Shown here piece by piece: positions 22,486 to 34,489 of a DNA stretch of 64,000 bases (its first letter is position 1; every line of letters starts with the position of its first letter). The stretch comes from Crossaster papposus (lineage: Eukaryota; Echinodermata; Asteroidea; Velatida; Solasteridae). The stretch is taken from assembly GCA_037893245.1 (NCBI GenBank), contig JBAIAA010000025.1:186001-250000 (forward strand), read 5' to 3'. The notes below the pieces were generated by a model, which saw only the letters and a list, made by a program, of their open reading frames with translations, had not been told where the DNA came from and did not search any database. A program made the position numbers and the translations under genes.

Positions 22486-22640
22486 CATCCTATGTCGAGT
22501 CTCTGTTTTGTTTGGGAAGAAAATAGGTATATAAAGTTTTTTTGTGGGGTTGGGGAGGGGGGGGGGGGGGGCGGCACGTGCCCCGCCTAGGGTTTTTCAT
22601 AATGTGACCGGCTGTACAAAAAAGGTATTAAGTCGCGCTG
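22402..22640 (+). repeat. CAGTGGCGTAGC element fragment with two poly(G) tracts
   Basis: It starts AACAGTGGCGTAGCTATG and carries G29 at 22455-22483 and G15 at 22557-22571, followed by GTGCCCCGCCTAGGG. The same arrangement (AGTGGC start, G tracts, GTGCCCCGCC) occurs at 45121-45404, so this is probably a second, less complete member of that family. Confidence 0.55.
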
Positions 22641-23283
22641 TGCATTATCATGTAATGGCCCACTCAAAGTTGAGAGGGTAAACATTTCATCAAAATGGGA
22701 TTTACATTTTTTGCCATTAATGACATCCTTAACACCAATATTTTCAGGTTTCATTCAAAGAAATGTTGATTTTGATGATTAAAGTGGAAAACACGCCCAT
22801 TTTGTGTTCATCGTTCTGTTGTTCTACAACAAAGCCGGTTTTTTCAAAGCCTGTTTTCTCAGTTGTGTAATTTAAACTCCAAGGAAGTAATCAAAAGCAA
22901 ACATGTCATATCTCCAGAACGGGAGAAGCTGGAAGCTTACGCTGTGGGCTTTCCAACCATGTATATAACTCAATTTCAATAACTCTATTTTGTGACATAA
23001 TAGTACCCATTATTGTGGAGTGGGTCACTTTATGCCACTGCCTATACCAATCACCCTCTAGTACATGTTCATGTCTTATTATTTTTTTCCGGTAATCGCA
23101 TCACTATTTCGCCTCCATCTGCCAATGTTCTAACAGTTTGTTCTAAACTGGGTGATTAAACTTAAGAGAAACACTTCTTTCATTTGTTTTCTTCAATCAG
23201 TCAAAGGTATAAGAAGACATGTGACATTTAAAATGTACACTGAAATAGCCTTTTTGGATGATTCTCACGCGAATAAGCAACCC
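22641..23283. other. Intergenic DNA, no gene seen
   Basis: No coding signature or recognised repeat. Confidence 0.35.
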
Positions 23284-23512
23284 AGTGGCGGACAGTGGGG
23301 AAGGTTGCAACCCCCTTATTGACCCCAAACCATAGATGTACATGTATCAATTTCAGAGGAAAGTGGCCAGATATCTCCGCAGATATCTCAGGACCCCACC
23401 CTGTAATTAGCTTCCCGCTACGCGCTCGCTGAAGTCAAGTTCGATAGTTAAATGGTACAACCCCCCCTCCCCCTCCCCCTCACCCTTTCGATGAAAATCT
23501 AGATCCGCCATT
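23284..23512. repeat. Possible short inverted-repeat element (CAGTGGCGGA ends)
   Basis: AGTGGCGGACAGTGGGG at the left faces CTAGATCCGCCATTA at the right. A similar left end, CAGTGGCGGATCTAGGG, occurs at 56143-56159. The match is short and the interior has no structure, so this is weak. Confidence 0.3.
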
Positions 23513-23585
23513 ACAACCTGCCCTGAAATAAATAACCGAGTTCCAAATAAATAAATATTTATATTGTGGGAACCGTAACTGTGAG

Positions 23586-23955
23586 CGAATTGATCATTTG
23601 CGTGTGGAATTTAAATAATATCTGGTACACTGACTTGTTCATGTAGCTTGGCACAGTTTGACTTTAAATTATCCAGACCAAATACACTGTTGCTATATCA
23701 CGTGATTCGGGGCAAGCTCTTGCATAGTTACGTTAGAGACGCTCAGCACCAATACATTGTTCACAATGGTTGAGAATGGTGCAAAGACACCAGACCATTC
23801 CAGAGCCGGGGGTTGCTATAGCGTAAGGCTTGCCCCGAATCACGTGATAAAGCAACAGTGTCTTTGGTCTGGTAAATGTAAACTGTGCCAAGCTGTGTGA
23901 AGACGTCAGTGTACCAGAAATTATTCAAATTCCACACGCAAATGGTCAATTGTAT
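23586..23955. mobile_element. Large hairpin element, 370 bp
   Basis: The left arm 23586-23735 is repeated in reverse complement at 23814-23955. Matching blocks include CATTTGCGTGTGGAATTT, TCTGGTACACTGAC, AGCTTGGCACAGTTT, CACTGTTGCT and ATCACGTGATTCGGGGCAAG. Only about 80 bp of loop remain between arms of about 145 bp. Confidence 0.85.
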
Positions 23956-24948
23956 CACGTTGCATGAACACCAGACAGTAAACAGAGAACAACGTATGCT
24001 TCGTAGTTTGAGTGTACGTTTCGAACAGTTCCTGGTCCCTTTTGTCTATGGTCAAACGTTGTAATCAACCCGGTGTTTATTGTAATGTTTATTTGTTTAT
24101 TTAATGTTTATTGAATCATTGTAAGTGACAGAGGAATTGGGGGGGGGGGGGGGGGGGGGATTCCAGGAAACATTTACTGATGTACATGTAATCATAATAC
24201 ACAAATGTATTATATGATCATACATTGAGCTTGTATATGCTGTATACCCCTAACTCCAGGCCGTCAATACCTGACTAGACGATAATTATGCCAAGTTGGC
24301 GATAGTCGTCGCACAACATATTATTTTCGTGTGTGTATAAGGTCAACAGGATAAACGTGTTATTTGTGATAAATTTGATTACACGTCAGTCAGACAAAAA
24401 TGTCGCTTTAGGGTTGAAATCTATCAAGTACTTTTACACCACAGCCACAGTGTGTGCGATCAACCAGACATGTGTCCACTATAGGCCCAACAACTGGTTT
24501 GCTCTGATCCTCTGTCATAAACACACGTACTCACTCACCACCCATGGGTCCAAGTCTTCACAAGGGAGACGACTAGCCGTTTTTTATTCTTTGTTTGGGA
24601 ACACAAAAGACCCTCCCTCGAGCCATGGAGCTTTTTGCCTGTGTGTTTTGGGTGAGAGGGCACTTTCTCGCAGCACGCCTGTCATTGTTGGTTTTCCACG
24701 ATAAATTGTGCAGTCGTTCTATATGATCGGCCTTGCTAAACCCTCCACCTTCTCTGTACAATTACACAATGGCAGTCTGATGAATTGATAATACCCTTAC
24801 GCACTCGAGTTCGCGTCTGCGCTGTATGGTGGTAGTCATACACGTAGCTAGGCGTGTGACCCTACGGTAGCTATCACTATTGACGACATCGCATTATTTC
24901 ATCAACTCGTTACGGTCCCTGATGGCGGTCGCATGGTGAACTAGCACA
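23956..24948. other. Upstream region of the PTB-domain gene; poly(G) tract
   Basis: It contains G21 at 24139-24159. The plus-strand open frame at 24333-24704 has no family resemblance and is not called. The last ~200 bases are richer in GC and CG dinucleotides, as expected near a promoter. Confidence 0.4.
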
Positions 24949-24955
24949 GTATAAG
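24949..24955 (+). promoter_or_regulatory. Possible TATA element of the PTB-domain gene
   Basis: GTATAAG lies 35-41 bases before the ATG at 24990. If functional, the 5' UTR would be only about 10 bases, so it may be coincidental. Confidence 0.25.
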
Positions 24956-24989
24956 CGGTGGGTCGCCGTATCGCAGCCTGCTTTTAAAC

Positions 24990-26066
24990 ATGGCGTTCTG
25001 GAAAAGGAGAAGCCGGGGATCATTTGCGCCGTCATCAAACGACAGGATGGCTGTCGTCCACCTGGGCCGGCATCCTGTGACGGAGGAAGCAGGCTTGGAC
25101 GACGCGTCCACAGCACTCGACACGTTATATCAGAATTACAAGGAGGGCAAGGAACAAGCTCAGCGCGTTACTGTGGAAGTTATTGTCAATGGTCTTGTCA
25201 TCAACAAAATCAAGGGGTTCTCACCCCCATCGAATTCCTCCTCAGACGGCAGCAACCGCAGCATCCTGATGGCAGTCAAGATGTTCTACGGGGCTACGGA
25301 TCCCGCTCGTCCTAAAGTTTTCTTTGTAATCAAGAGGAGTGTGGATGAAGCAAACTCCGGCAATAGATACGAATGTCACGCGTTTCTGTGCGAGTCCCCT
25401 GCCGCGGCCAAGGCGCTGACCCTACAGCTGGTGGAAATGTTCAAAAACGTAGGGAAACCCGAAACCCAGGCGGCCTACCGGAAAAGTTATGACTACGCCA
25501 CTATGCGATCCAATCAACAGCAAACCAGGGAGAAGGGACTCCTCAGGACTCAATCACTCAACCTGCCGCGGTCACGTGGTCGGCCTGAAGCTGTCTCGAC
25601 TCTCAAGATTACCATGAACGTGGAACACGAGGAACAACGCAGCCCCCGAGAGGCCAACAACAATTCGGAGATTGCCCGCCTCATAGCCAAGCGGGAGAAC
25701 GAGCAATCGGCCCGGTCCGAGGCGGCAGATTACCCGATGAGGGGTAGCGAAAGTCCCGCCTTGGAGAGAGCCAAACGACCCGCTTCATCCCCCGAACCCC
25801 GGAGCACCGATGACATGGTACCAAGTCATGATATTCCAGTCCGCCAGACCCCTCACAAACCCAAGTCTCCAAGCAAACTACACCGAGAATCGCAGCTGTC
25901 GACAGTCAAGGAGCAAAGTCCAAGCTCCAGCCCCAAGTCCAGCCCGAAGGAGAGGAAAATGAACGCCAAGAAAACAGACGAATCCCAGGAAAATCTGGAG
26001 AACATCTCAGACAAGGCTAGCAAGAGAAAATCGGTGCGGTTTGCTGACGATGCCGATATCATTTAG
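24990..26066 (+). CDS. PTB/PID-domain adaptor-like protein, single exon, intact
   Basis: A 358-codon frame without introns runs from ATG 24990 to TAG 26064-26066. The start has a strong context (A at -3, G at +4). Residues about 20-155 form a PTB/PID fold: first strand VVHLGRHPVTEEAG, helix STALDTLYQNYKEG, strands RVTVEVIVNGLVIN, ILMAVKMFYGATD and KVFFVIKRS, then YECHAFLCES and the closing helix AAAKALTLQLVEMFKNV. The CHAFLC signature followed by an A--LTL----FK helix resembles LDLRAP1 (ARH), with FAM43 and PID1 more distant. Such domains bind NPxY-type peptides of membrane receptors and act as cytoplasmic adaptors. The exact orthologue is unclear. The remaining 200 residues are polar and probably disordered, with Ser/Pro clusters (SPKSSPKERK). 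Near the C-terminus KSVRF (347-351) fits the RVxF docking motif for protein phosphatase 1. No signal peptide or membrane segment. The coding GC content is well above the flanks. Confidence 0.9.
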   Translation: MAFWKRRSRGSFAPSSNDRMAVVHLGRHPVTEEAGLDDASTALDTLYQNYKEGKEQAQRVTVEVIVNGLVINKIKGFSPPSNSSSDGSNRSILMAVKMFYGATDPARPKVFFVIKRSVDEANSGNRYECHAFLCESPAAAKALTLQLVEMFKNVGKPETQAAYRKSYDYATMRSNQQQTREKGLLRTQSLNLPRSRGRPEAVSTLKITMNVEHEEQRSPREANNNSEIARLIAKRENEQSARSEAADYPMRGSESPALERAKRPASSPEPRSTDDMVPSHDIPVRQTPHKPKSPSKLHRESQLSTVKEQSPSSSPKSSPKERKMNAKKTDESQENLENISDKASKRKSVRFADDADII

Positions 26067-26127
26067 GGATGGATAATAATTTGGTCGCGGGTTAATAATG
26101 ATGTGTAAACGACGTCATGTTTGGCTC

Positions 26128-26133
26128 AATAAA
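26128..26133 (+). promoter_or_regulatory. Polyadenylation signal of the PTB-domain gene
   Basis: AATAAA lies 62 bases after the stop codon, in GGCTCAATAAACACATGGTG, followed by GT-rich sequence. Confidence 0.65.
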
Positions 26134-27601
26134 CACATGGTGTGAATAATCCATCGAAGCAAGTGAATTTAAGAGCTACGTATAATATTAAGCGGCATGT
26201 TTTCGTTTAATAATAGATGACATCCACCATCATGAGAATTAAATACTCGACAGTATGTGGCTGTGCATGTACATGTACTTTGATGCACATTGTGAGAACC
26301 GGCGAAACAAGATGAATCAAAGGCTAGCATTCTGGGTTTTGGGTTTTGGGGTGTTTTTTGGGGTGTTTTTTTTTTGGGGGGGGTAAAAAAAAACCAGTGT
26401 TGTAGCTTTTGTGTTATAGATTCCGAATTTGTATTTCATGTTTTTTTTTCTCAGGCACCACTTAATGTGAAAATGCCCATAAATTCAAATTCTTTTCAAC
26501 GTTTGAAATTGTTGGTAACCTTTTCTGTATTACATATAATGAGTCAGGAACAATCAAGAACATGCCCACATCAGTACAAATTGACAATCAATTCACAAAA
26601 CAACAAGCATCAATAAAAAAGAAAGATTTAGTTCACAAATATTAAGTCCAATGTAATTGTAACACGCATGACTGACGATTTTATCTCACAGTTGAATTTG
26701 GAAGTCTTATTTGCTGACTGCGCACCTGTTTTGTAAATTAATAACCCCATTAAATTGTATTCATATGCTAATCTGTGCTGTTGCATGTACATATGTATCT
26801 CTGAAAACTCATCCTGCGGGAAATGTGTCGCAGTTTAACCTACACGTATACATGTACAATGTAGTTGCTTTTTGAAAGACTACCAGCATTTTATATGCAA
26901 ACAGTTGCGGTACCAGACTATTGGACAACTGTATATGCGGGTTATGCGATGGGAATTTGTTTCATTTTAGTAGCAATAAATCAGACACATTTTTAGTTAC
27001 TGCAGCGGTCCACAATAACATTATACATCGTGCTTTTTCGTACGTGCAGTCATGTACCACATTGTACAATCGCAGCCCATGTTTATAAACATGCATACGA
27101 GATCTTGATTTTTCTCTGCAATTTTTAGATATAAATTTCGCGTCTTTATGCATGTTACGTGTGATATGCGTCTATGTGTGCAGCATGAATCTATGCAAGT
27201 CAGGAGACATTTTTGAGCACACATGATTTATTTTGGTAAATGTTTGTGACTGACTCCAACGAAGGAATAATTATAAATAAAGTTCCCATATAAAGTAGCC
27301 GAGTTACAGAGTTCTGTTAACATTTTCTGAAAAGATACTGGCGTAAATGTCTATTTTGTGAGTTGGCAATGTTTCAGATTTCAATGTGTCATGATCTTTA
27401 ATACGATGCTTGCGAAAGTATCTAAACATACATGTAACAACAAATATATGGGAATATGTTCATGTCCTTGAAAGAAAATGGAACCCGTTTCTAGTCCGTG
27501 TGATTCCCACCAGTAAATTTGTTATCGTGACGTATGCACTCTTATGTTTTCTCGGCCATGAGCTTTTATCAGACTCCACGTTATGTATAATGTATACTTT
27601 A
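26134..27601. other. Intergenic DNA, no gene seen
   Basis: Contains a T/G homopolymer-like patch (26335-26392) directly after the PTB gene. No coding signature. Confidence 0.4.
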
Positions 27602-27815
27602 TTAAAGGTATAGGATACACCATTGGTAATTGTTTGAATTAACATGAATAGGTGGATTTGGGAAGTTGTATTTGATAGTAAATATCGTTTAACTGACTGT
27701 CCGAAGTCTTACAATCATGGATGCCGATGTCTCAAATTTTAAATAAGTAAGATATTTTTTAATAATTCGGTAGTAAAATGTTTCGATATCTGCGAATGGT
27801 GTATCATACCTTTAA
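27602..27815. mobile_element. TTAA element, copy D (internally deleted, 214 bp)
   Basis: Starts TTAA-AGGTATAGGATACACCAT and ends ATGGTGTATCATACCT-TTAA. Both ends match copy A but the central part with the hairpin is missing. Both TTAA sites are intact. Confidence 0.85.
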
Positions 27816-30089
27816 GTAAACTGTTCATTCCGTATCAACTGGTACCACTATGGCTACTATTGTACCAACGTCAAACTCGTTATTGTGAATAAGAGGGCGG
27901 GGCACAGAAATACAGACTTGTTATTACTGTCCAGTTCAAGTGCCCTATTGTTCCCGGTAATATTAATTTGTTTTCGTTTAGCGTGCGTGGTCAAATAGTC
28001 AAAGTATTGTGCAAAATAGGGCCGGGCAGGGTGACCAAAATAATGAAAATCTAAGCATTCTGCATCGAATTCTGCAAGATTAACAACACTCTGTTGAACC
28101 ACTTTAAAAGTACACATAATGAATTATAAACACTAATGGCGATTGTGTAGTTATGGACCGGACATAAATCTTGATGGATTCAAGATTGTTTTAATGGCAA
28201 ATTGACTTCTACGAGTAAGAGTACTGTAAGTTTGTAGTCGTAAAAGCATCAGGTTGACTAGTAAACATTGCCAAATCATATTCGATGTATTTAAAAATTC
28301 TGCTTAAAAGGGAAACATTCCAGAAAAATCGAGCAGATCTTATATAAAAATCTGAGGTCGGGCTAGTTCACACTCAACTGAGGGATTTAAATTCCAATTG
28401 GGAAAAAGAGTATTACCGGTTTTCTTTGTTTTGCTTGTTGGCGTTTTCGTTCCTATAGTTACCGAATTTGCATGCGACCTTTAAAATATTGAAGGAGGGA
28501 ACAAACGTGGCCACAGCATGAGTAAACATTTGTGTATTTTCTGTTTTATAAAGAAAAGAAAACAACACTATAATTATTTAAACATTAGTAAACGGTGGGC
28601 ATTTTAATACATTAGTGTGTTGTATGTAAACAATAACTATGAATGTTAAACTAAAGGTATGATCTTGACAACCGTTACGTGTGCGTTCCTTGTTCTAGAA
28701 ACGTTTAATATGTGATTTTATTTTAGTACTACTAACGTAACCTTAAAATTAGTCGACGATCTGACTACTACTAGTGTGTCTGCACAATGTATACATTGTA
28801 GGCCTGGTTGGGTTGTTAAAAGATGGGTACCGTACCCGAACTATTCTAATCGGCCTGTTTTATAGTGAAATGAGCAGCAAATTGACACAATACATGTAAG
28901 GCCCCTAGGCTACATGTAGGCCTACACAATGCATGTAGTATTGTGTTCTGGCATTTTGAACAAAAACGATGAATAAGTCACCGTCAGACATTGAGAAAAA
29001 TTAATAGGACAGAGTGCCAACTGATGTTAAACGAAATCCTTTCTTGTCATTATGTACACATAATAAAAATCAGTTGGCCTTCATCTCATTCTCTGTGTAT
29101 TTTGTATAACACCTACGTATGCACCGCCTGTAAGCCTATCGCTGATAGTGATACACGGCGATCGAGCGCCCTTATACAAGGTTTCGGTTGCATTGCCTGT
29201 GGAAAATGCTACATATTTATTTAAAATGGGTGCGCCGTAATCCTTTCATTGTGAAATCGGCTTAGATAACGTGTGTCATAGGCCTAACACAAGATGGAAT
29301 AGTTTGCTTGGTACTCCAAGGAAAATCGTATTTTGTGAAAGTGAAAACAGGGGTGATATGGGCATGCAAACTTACGGGTGGAATTAACGTTTGTTTTAAG
29401 GTATATGGAAGGGATAATATAACAGTTTGTTACACAACTACAGCTTAGCAGCTGTGCTTATCACATTAAAGATATGCTAAGAGGAAAACATGTTAACAGC
29501 TAGAATGGATTGTGATACATATCGATGGTTCCTTTTTTGTGTGTATAATGACATAGTTGTTTATAATTCAGCAGCTCCGTGATATACATGTATTTGTAGC
29601 GTGGTATGGCAAAACAAGGCACAACTGGGCAGTTCTATAATACGAATGGTTCATGGTGGTATATTTGGGGAATTCTGAGTGTTTTAATGTGTACATAATT
29701 ATATACAATGTATACTAGTTGGCACTTCTACCAAACGGTGAGCACTGTACCATATTATTTTAGATTTACACCAGTGATACGCAGCTTCCTCTTTTTCAGT
29801 CAGTATATATATATAAATATGCAATGATAAAAACACATTTCTTTAAAATTTAGATAGCATCTAGTTTTCATCGCGCATATTTTCCGTTTACAGGAGTATT
29901 ATGGTGGTACTTGTTACAAACAACTGCAAATATAAATGTTAAGATTGCAAATAAGTGAATGTATAGATAGACAACATGCAGCATGATACGTGATAAAGGG
30001 AAAAGTGTTATGTGTTTAGCTCGGCATTAATTTGAAGGCCACTATGCTAATTCAATGGCAACGTCGACTTGAAGCAACAAGTTCATAAT
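27816..30089. other. Intergenic DNA, no gene seen
   Basis: AT-rich, with a short TA run near 29807. Minus-strand 27857-28117 and plus-strand 28991-29224 frames show no family motif. Confidence 0.4.
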
Positions 30090-30282
30090 GTAAAAAAATA
30101 ACAGGGTTTTCCATCTGTAAAAAAATTCAAAAATCGCCGTATTATTTTTTTACGGATTTTGGACGTGATATTATAATTTATTGTGATTATATATCAAGGC
30201 ACACTACGTCCAAAATACGTTAAAATAAAAATACGGCGATTTTATTTTTTTACAGGTGGAAAACCCCCCGTTATTTTACGGT
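30090..30282. mobile_element. Palindromic element, about 190 bp
   Basis: GGGTTTTCCATCTGTAAAAA, AAATCGCCGTATTATTTTT and ATTTTGGACGT on the left are mirrored on the right by ACGTCCAAAAT, AAAAATACGGCGATTTTAT and TTTTTACAGGTGGAAAACCC. The arms are about 75 bp and the loop about 40 bp. Confidence 0.8.
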
Positions 30283-32830
30283 TATTTTTTACAGTGACTC
30301 TCGGCTCCCTGTATGATTACTAAACTATTCCATGTCAATGTCATTTTGATTAATTCCAATAATCAAGAATAGGCCCACTTGAACACCAGCAGACTACCAA
30401 AGAACGTGTAGGCTGTGTGACCATTTTGCTTTGCATGCATTTTGTGCATTTGCAACTACATGTAATTCATAATTCAATTTCAGCTCCATAGTGGCCGTGT
30501 ATTAGTATTAGTATTACACCTTTCGAGTAAACATAAACAAACAACCAAAACACGCACAACGTTTGGCACGAAACACGATTTCGTCAGTATAACTCACTAT
30601 TCCTTAAAACAGTCATTGACAGAAAGCCAAATGGACTAATTTCACGTGGAGTTAGCACTAGTACATTACATTCAAGAACTCTTTTTGATAATAATTATGT
30701 AGGTTACTTTGGGGTAATTGCAAATGATCTAAAAATTATACTTTAAAAACCCACGACAGAGTGTAAAATATATCACTATAATATAGATTTGGGACTGCAT
30801 ACTTAAATGTTGATTCACCATGTTATAGTTGTAAGCCTGTTTAGCTGATTTGCTGGTAGTTTTCTTGTTTTTAATTTGTTTAATTGTTTGATCAAATTTG
30901 ACGGAGTTGAAATTGTTGAAAGGGAAATTGATAATGTAAATTACTAGCAGGAACATTATTTTTGCACTTTTCAAGGCCGATTACTTATAACCTACTCCTT
31001 AGACATGCCTGGCAAACCATCCATGCCGCCGCAACTGGTGCCCGTGTTACAGTTTCCCGCGCGGGAGCCTGACGCGGGAACCAGCGCGTGGTTGATGCGG
31101 TTACCATGCCGACCAGATGAAGACTAAATATAGAAAACAAATTGGAAAAGGTCAGATTCCGTGCAGTCTGTGGTGGATCGATTTGTCCTGCGGTAATAAC
31201 ATGTGCGGTTTAAATAATGAACACCTAATTAACGAGGAGGTCAAATCCATAACGACCACGTACAACATAATGAGCCTAATGCCTGTGGCCCATGTACATG
31301 TATTTTGTCTAAGATAGCATGGTATTGTGACAAACTTACCATTGTGCGTGTATATACAAAATAGTAGAAATCTGTACAGTAATTCGAATGTTAAACAATA
31401 TTTTTCTATTTGTATAAAATGAAGCATAAACAAAATTCTTGCACAAAGCCCATTAAGCACACTGAGTCATTACAAAGTTGTTTTCGTGTGCACAGTTCAA
31501 ATAAACGAAAACTGTTTTGTTTTGTGTCATACGAAACCTTTCGAGTTCGACTCGTTTTTTGTAAACTAGTATTATAGTAATCACAAAAATAATATGCCCA
31601 GGCATGGTCGTTGTTATTATGCAATACTTATATAAGGTGCGATGTACAATATATTTACACGAATTTTTAAGAAAAAGAAGAAGAAGACACGAACATAGGT
31701 ATCCACCCTGTATTCAGAGTGCATGTATAGTTTATATCTGTGGTTCCGTGTTTTTTGTTTTTTTAAATAAAACTTGTTTGCAACTCATGAAACTCCGGTG
31801 ATTTTTACTTTTGTTTAACAAGCATTCTTCGCACACCACCTTAAGGGCACATTCATCATCGCCAAGAACTGCTGGTTCGTACGAGTGTCGTAAAAAGAAA
31901 TATAATAAATCCTGCTACGAAACTTGACTGATTTTGTTCCTAACCAGTCAAATATCCACCGAGGATATTCAGAACTCTTAGAACCTAGCCACGAGTGTCT
32001 TACTAAATACTAATTATATTCCGATTTCAATAAATGGCGCTCGTGTCCACATGCCCACTAGGCGCTGGGAATAGAGCCTGAAAGTACGCCATCTTGTCTT
32101 TGCGCTTCCTGACCTCTCTATGACTCTTCTCTGGGCATTTTACACGGGGTTGCCCTTTCTCTTGTTATTGTTGTCTGAATGATTTCTAAGCGAACTCTCA
32201 CCCGAGAAACATTTTTTTGTTATCTTGGTATTCCACAAGAACAAATTAGGTAAAAACGAATTTTACTTACGACCTTCACATCCGGGTTTTTGTTCCGAGG
32301 TCTCCTTGTTCGATCACGTTTGTTTTCACATCGCGTACAATACTTGGGTGAGAACGAACAGGAAAACGGCGTGAAAATGTATCTATACCTTCAATGGATT
32401 ATAGGTTTTATTTAGGATCGTTTGGATCACTCTTTTAAAAATTCTTAACAACGGTCATTCTATATTTGTTGGTAAATATAAATAAGTCCTTCAAGTTTAT
32501 AGAAAAAAATGTGTGTCCCGAACGACATTTTAGTCTCCTATTTAAGTTTAAGTTTTTACCCAATGACCGCTACAAAATGACTTCATTTTTGAGTGCTTTG
32601 ATTCCACGAGTCCACATGCATTTTCGATTTTCGAAAGTTAGGGGTTATACGTTTTGGCACAATATTTCTCGTTCACGTTTCATATTTCGAGATTCTAGCA
32701 ACAATTTCACAAAGGCCTTTTCCGGGGGTGATTTTCTTAAGAAATCAATGTACCCAAAATATATCTTTTTAAACTCGGACTTTTACACACTAATTTGTTT
32801 TATTTGAGGGATCCGGAGGCGCGCCACCAG
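30283..32830. other. Intergenic DNA, no gene seen
   Basis: No coding signature. The segment ATAGAGCCTGAAAG at 32071-32084 has its reverse complement at 33082-33095, so an old element of about 1 kb may span 32071-33095 and contain the MITE at 32831-33071. Confidence 0.35.
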
Positions 32831-33071
32831 GGGCCAATTTCATAAAACATGTAAGCACACAAATTTGCTTAGTACAAAAAAGTCTTGCTCAGTAAAAACA
32901 GGTTATCGGCCAAAACTCCACGTGCTTTTCATTCGAAGCCCCAAAACACCTGAATACCATTCACAATCAATAAACATCTACGAAAATGTTGGTTTATAAC
33001 CCTGTTTTTTCCAAGGAAGAATTGTTATGCTAAGCAAATGTTGGTGCTTACACGTTTTATGAAATTGGCCC
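32831..33071. mobile_element. MITE with GGGCCAATTTCATAAAAC ends, 241 bp
   Basis: The left end GGGCCAATTTCATAAAAC, then TGTAAGCAC and ATTTGCTTAG, returns in reverse complement at the right end, giving terminal inverted repeats of about 42 bp with few mismatches. CAG at 32828-32830 and 33072-33074 is a likely 3-bp target duplication. No protein is encoded. Confidence 0.85.
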
Positions 33072-33377
33072 CAGGGGTAATCTTTCAGGCTCTATAATGC
33101 GCTTTATATATTTTTGTGAAGGAAACGCAGGTTATTCTGGGCAGTCGTACCATGACTTTTCGAATTACATGCAGCGCAGCTGAGTCGCGGATCTGGTGAA
33201 CGCTAGATCACAGGTCACACAAAATCTATTGAACTACAGCACAAAGCGCATCAGACCTTCCGAGCGAATTCGAAGGGTATAGAGAAGCCTTGGCATTGAG
33301 TTACAGACGAAAGAGAGACAATTCAGTCTTATTTGTAGGGCTACAGAAGCGGGTATACCCAGGAGTTGACATATTAC
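33072..33377. other. Short intergenic stretch, no gene seen
   Basis: Begins with the putative right end of the older element noted at 32071-33095. Nothing else recognised. Confidence 0.35.
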
Positions 33378-33767
33378 TTAAAGGTAGTATACACCATTGA
33401 TGGTCATTGCTTGAATTATCATGAATGGGTAGATTTGGGGGGTTGTATTTTATAGTAAATATCGTTTAACTGAGCTGTCCGAAGTTTTAGAGTCCTTGAT
33501 GCCGAGAAAAGCACGAAAAACAGCGTTTGTTTTCAACCGGCGTCGAGCAGTTATTCTTATGTTATATTTGTTTTTTCGCGATCGCCGTCCGGTGATCGCG
33601 AATTTTTTATTATAAAATTCAATTTTTCGGAATAATTACAGGATATCTAGCGCAATCATTTTGCTGGATGCCCAGAATCAACATTTACTTTCAGATTAGT
33701 AGGATATTTCTTAATAATTCGGTAGTAAATATTTTCGATATCTGCAAATGGTGTATACTACCTTTAA
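33378..33767. mobile_element. TTAA element, copy E (390 bp, complete)
   Basis: Starts TTAA-AGGTAGTATACACCATTG and ends ATGGTGTATACTACCT-TTAA. The interior follows copy A, including CGCGATCGCCGTCCGGTGATCGCG with one mismatch in the hairpin. Confidence 0.9.
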
Positions 33768-34132
33768 ACAAGAATACATAACGTGTCTACCCAACTTTAC
33801 AAAGTCATTGCCCTCAAATAACACTGTCTGCATATACAAACAATGTCATTGGCATAGTGGCTCGGACCCCACCCATGCCAACAAAATAACAGATGGTATT
33901 GAAAACAAATTGCCCATGAACAAAAAAAAAGCAACCAGCCAGTTAATTATTTATGGATGACGCCGTTCATTCAAATAATGTGTTTTTGTTTGGTTTGCTC
34001 TGCTGATTTGGGTAATTTGTTGGAAGAGTACACGGTGCAACGTAATTAGGAGAGGAATATACAAAGCAGCACTATATACTCGCATATATTATTCGAGTAA
34101 TGGTGGGGGAGGGAGTAGTACACTTGAGACCT
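33768..34132. other. Intergenic DNA, no gene seen
   Basis: No coding signature or repeat recognised. Confidence 0.35.
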
Positions 34133-34242
34133 AATGACGTCTTGGACTATGCGCTTTCCTATGTGAGCAAAGTCGGGACGCCAGAGGAAGCAGGGACAGA
34201 CGCTAATGAGAAAGCGCAAATAGTCACAAAGTGTGATGTCAT
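34133..34242. repeat. Short hairpin repeat, copy 1
   Basis: GACTATGCGCTTTCCTATG, then AGTCGGGACGCCAGA, then GAGAAAGCGCAAATAGTC form an imperfect palindrome. A second copy with the same AAGTCGGGACGCCAGACGAA-type centre is at 34805-34898. Confidence 0.65.
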
Positions 34243-34489
34243 AGGTCTGGGTTCTATCACGTTATCCTCCTCGTGCATAAGTACCCCTCCATCTACGGTA
34301 CAAAATAGTACGCGCTATATGTGCCTCAAAAATGTGTTCAGAAAATATATATTTGTTATACTACCGTAGCGGGATCCCGCGCTTAGCACGGCACCCGCAA
34401 GCTTGGTGGAGTTTTAAAGTTAGTATTGTTTGCAGGTTGAAAAAAAATATATCATTAGAAAAACAAATGAAGAGGTAAATAACAATCTG

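Noticed and set aside
24333..24704. 123-codon plus-strand frame upstream of the PTB gene
   Set aside because: No domain, odd composition rich in Cys, His and Thr, and no relation to the downstream gene. Could be chance.
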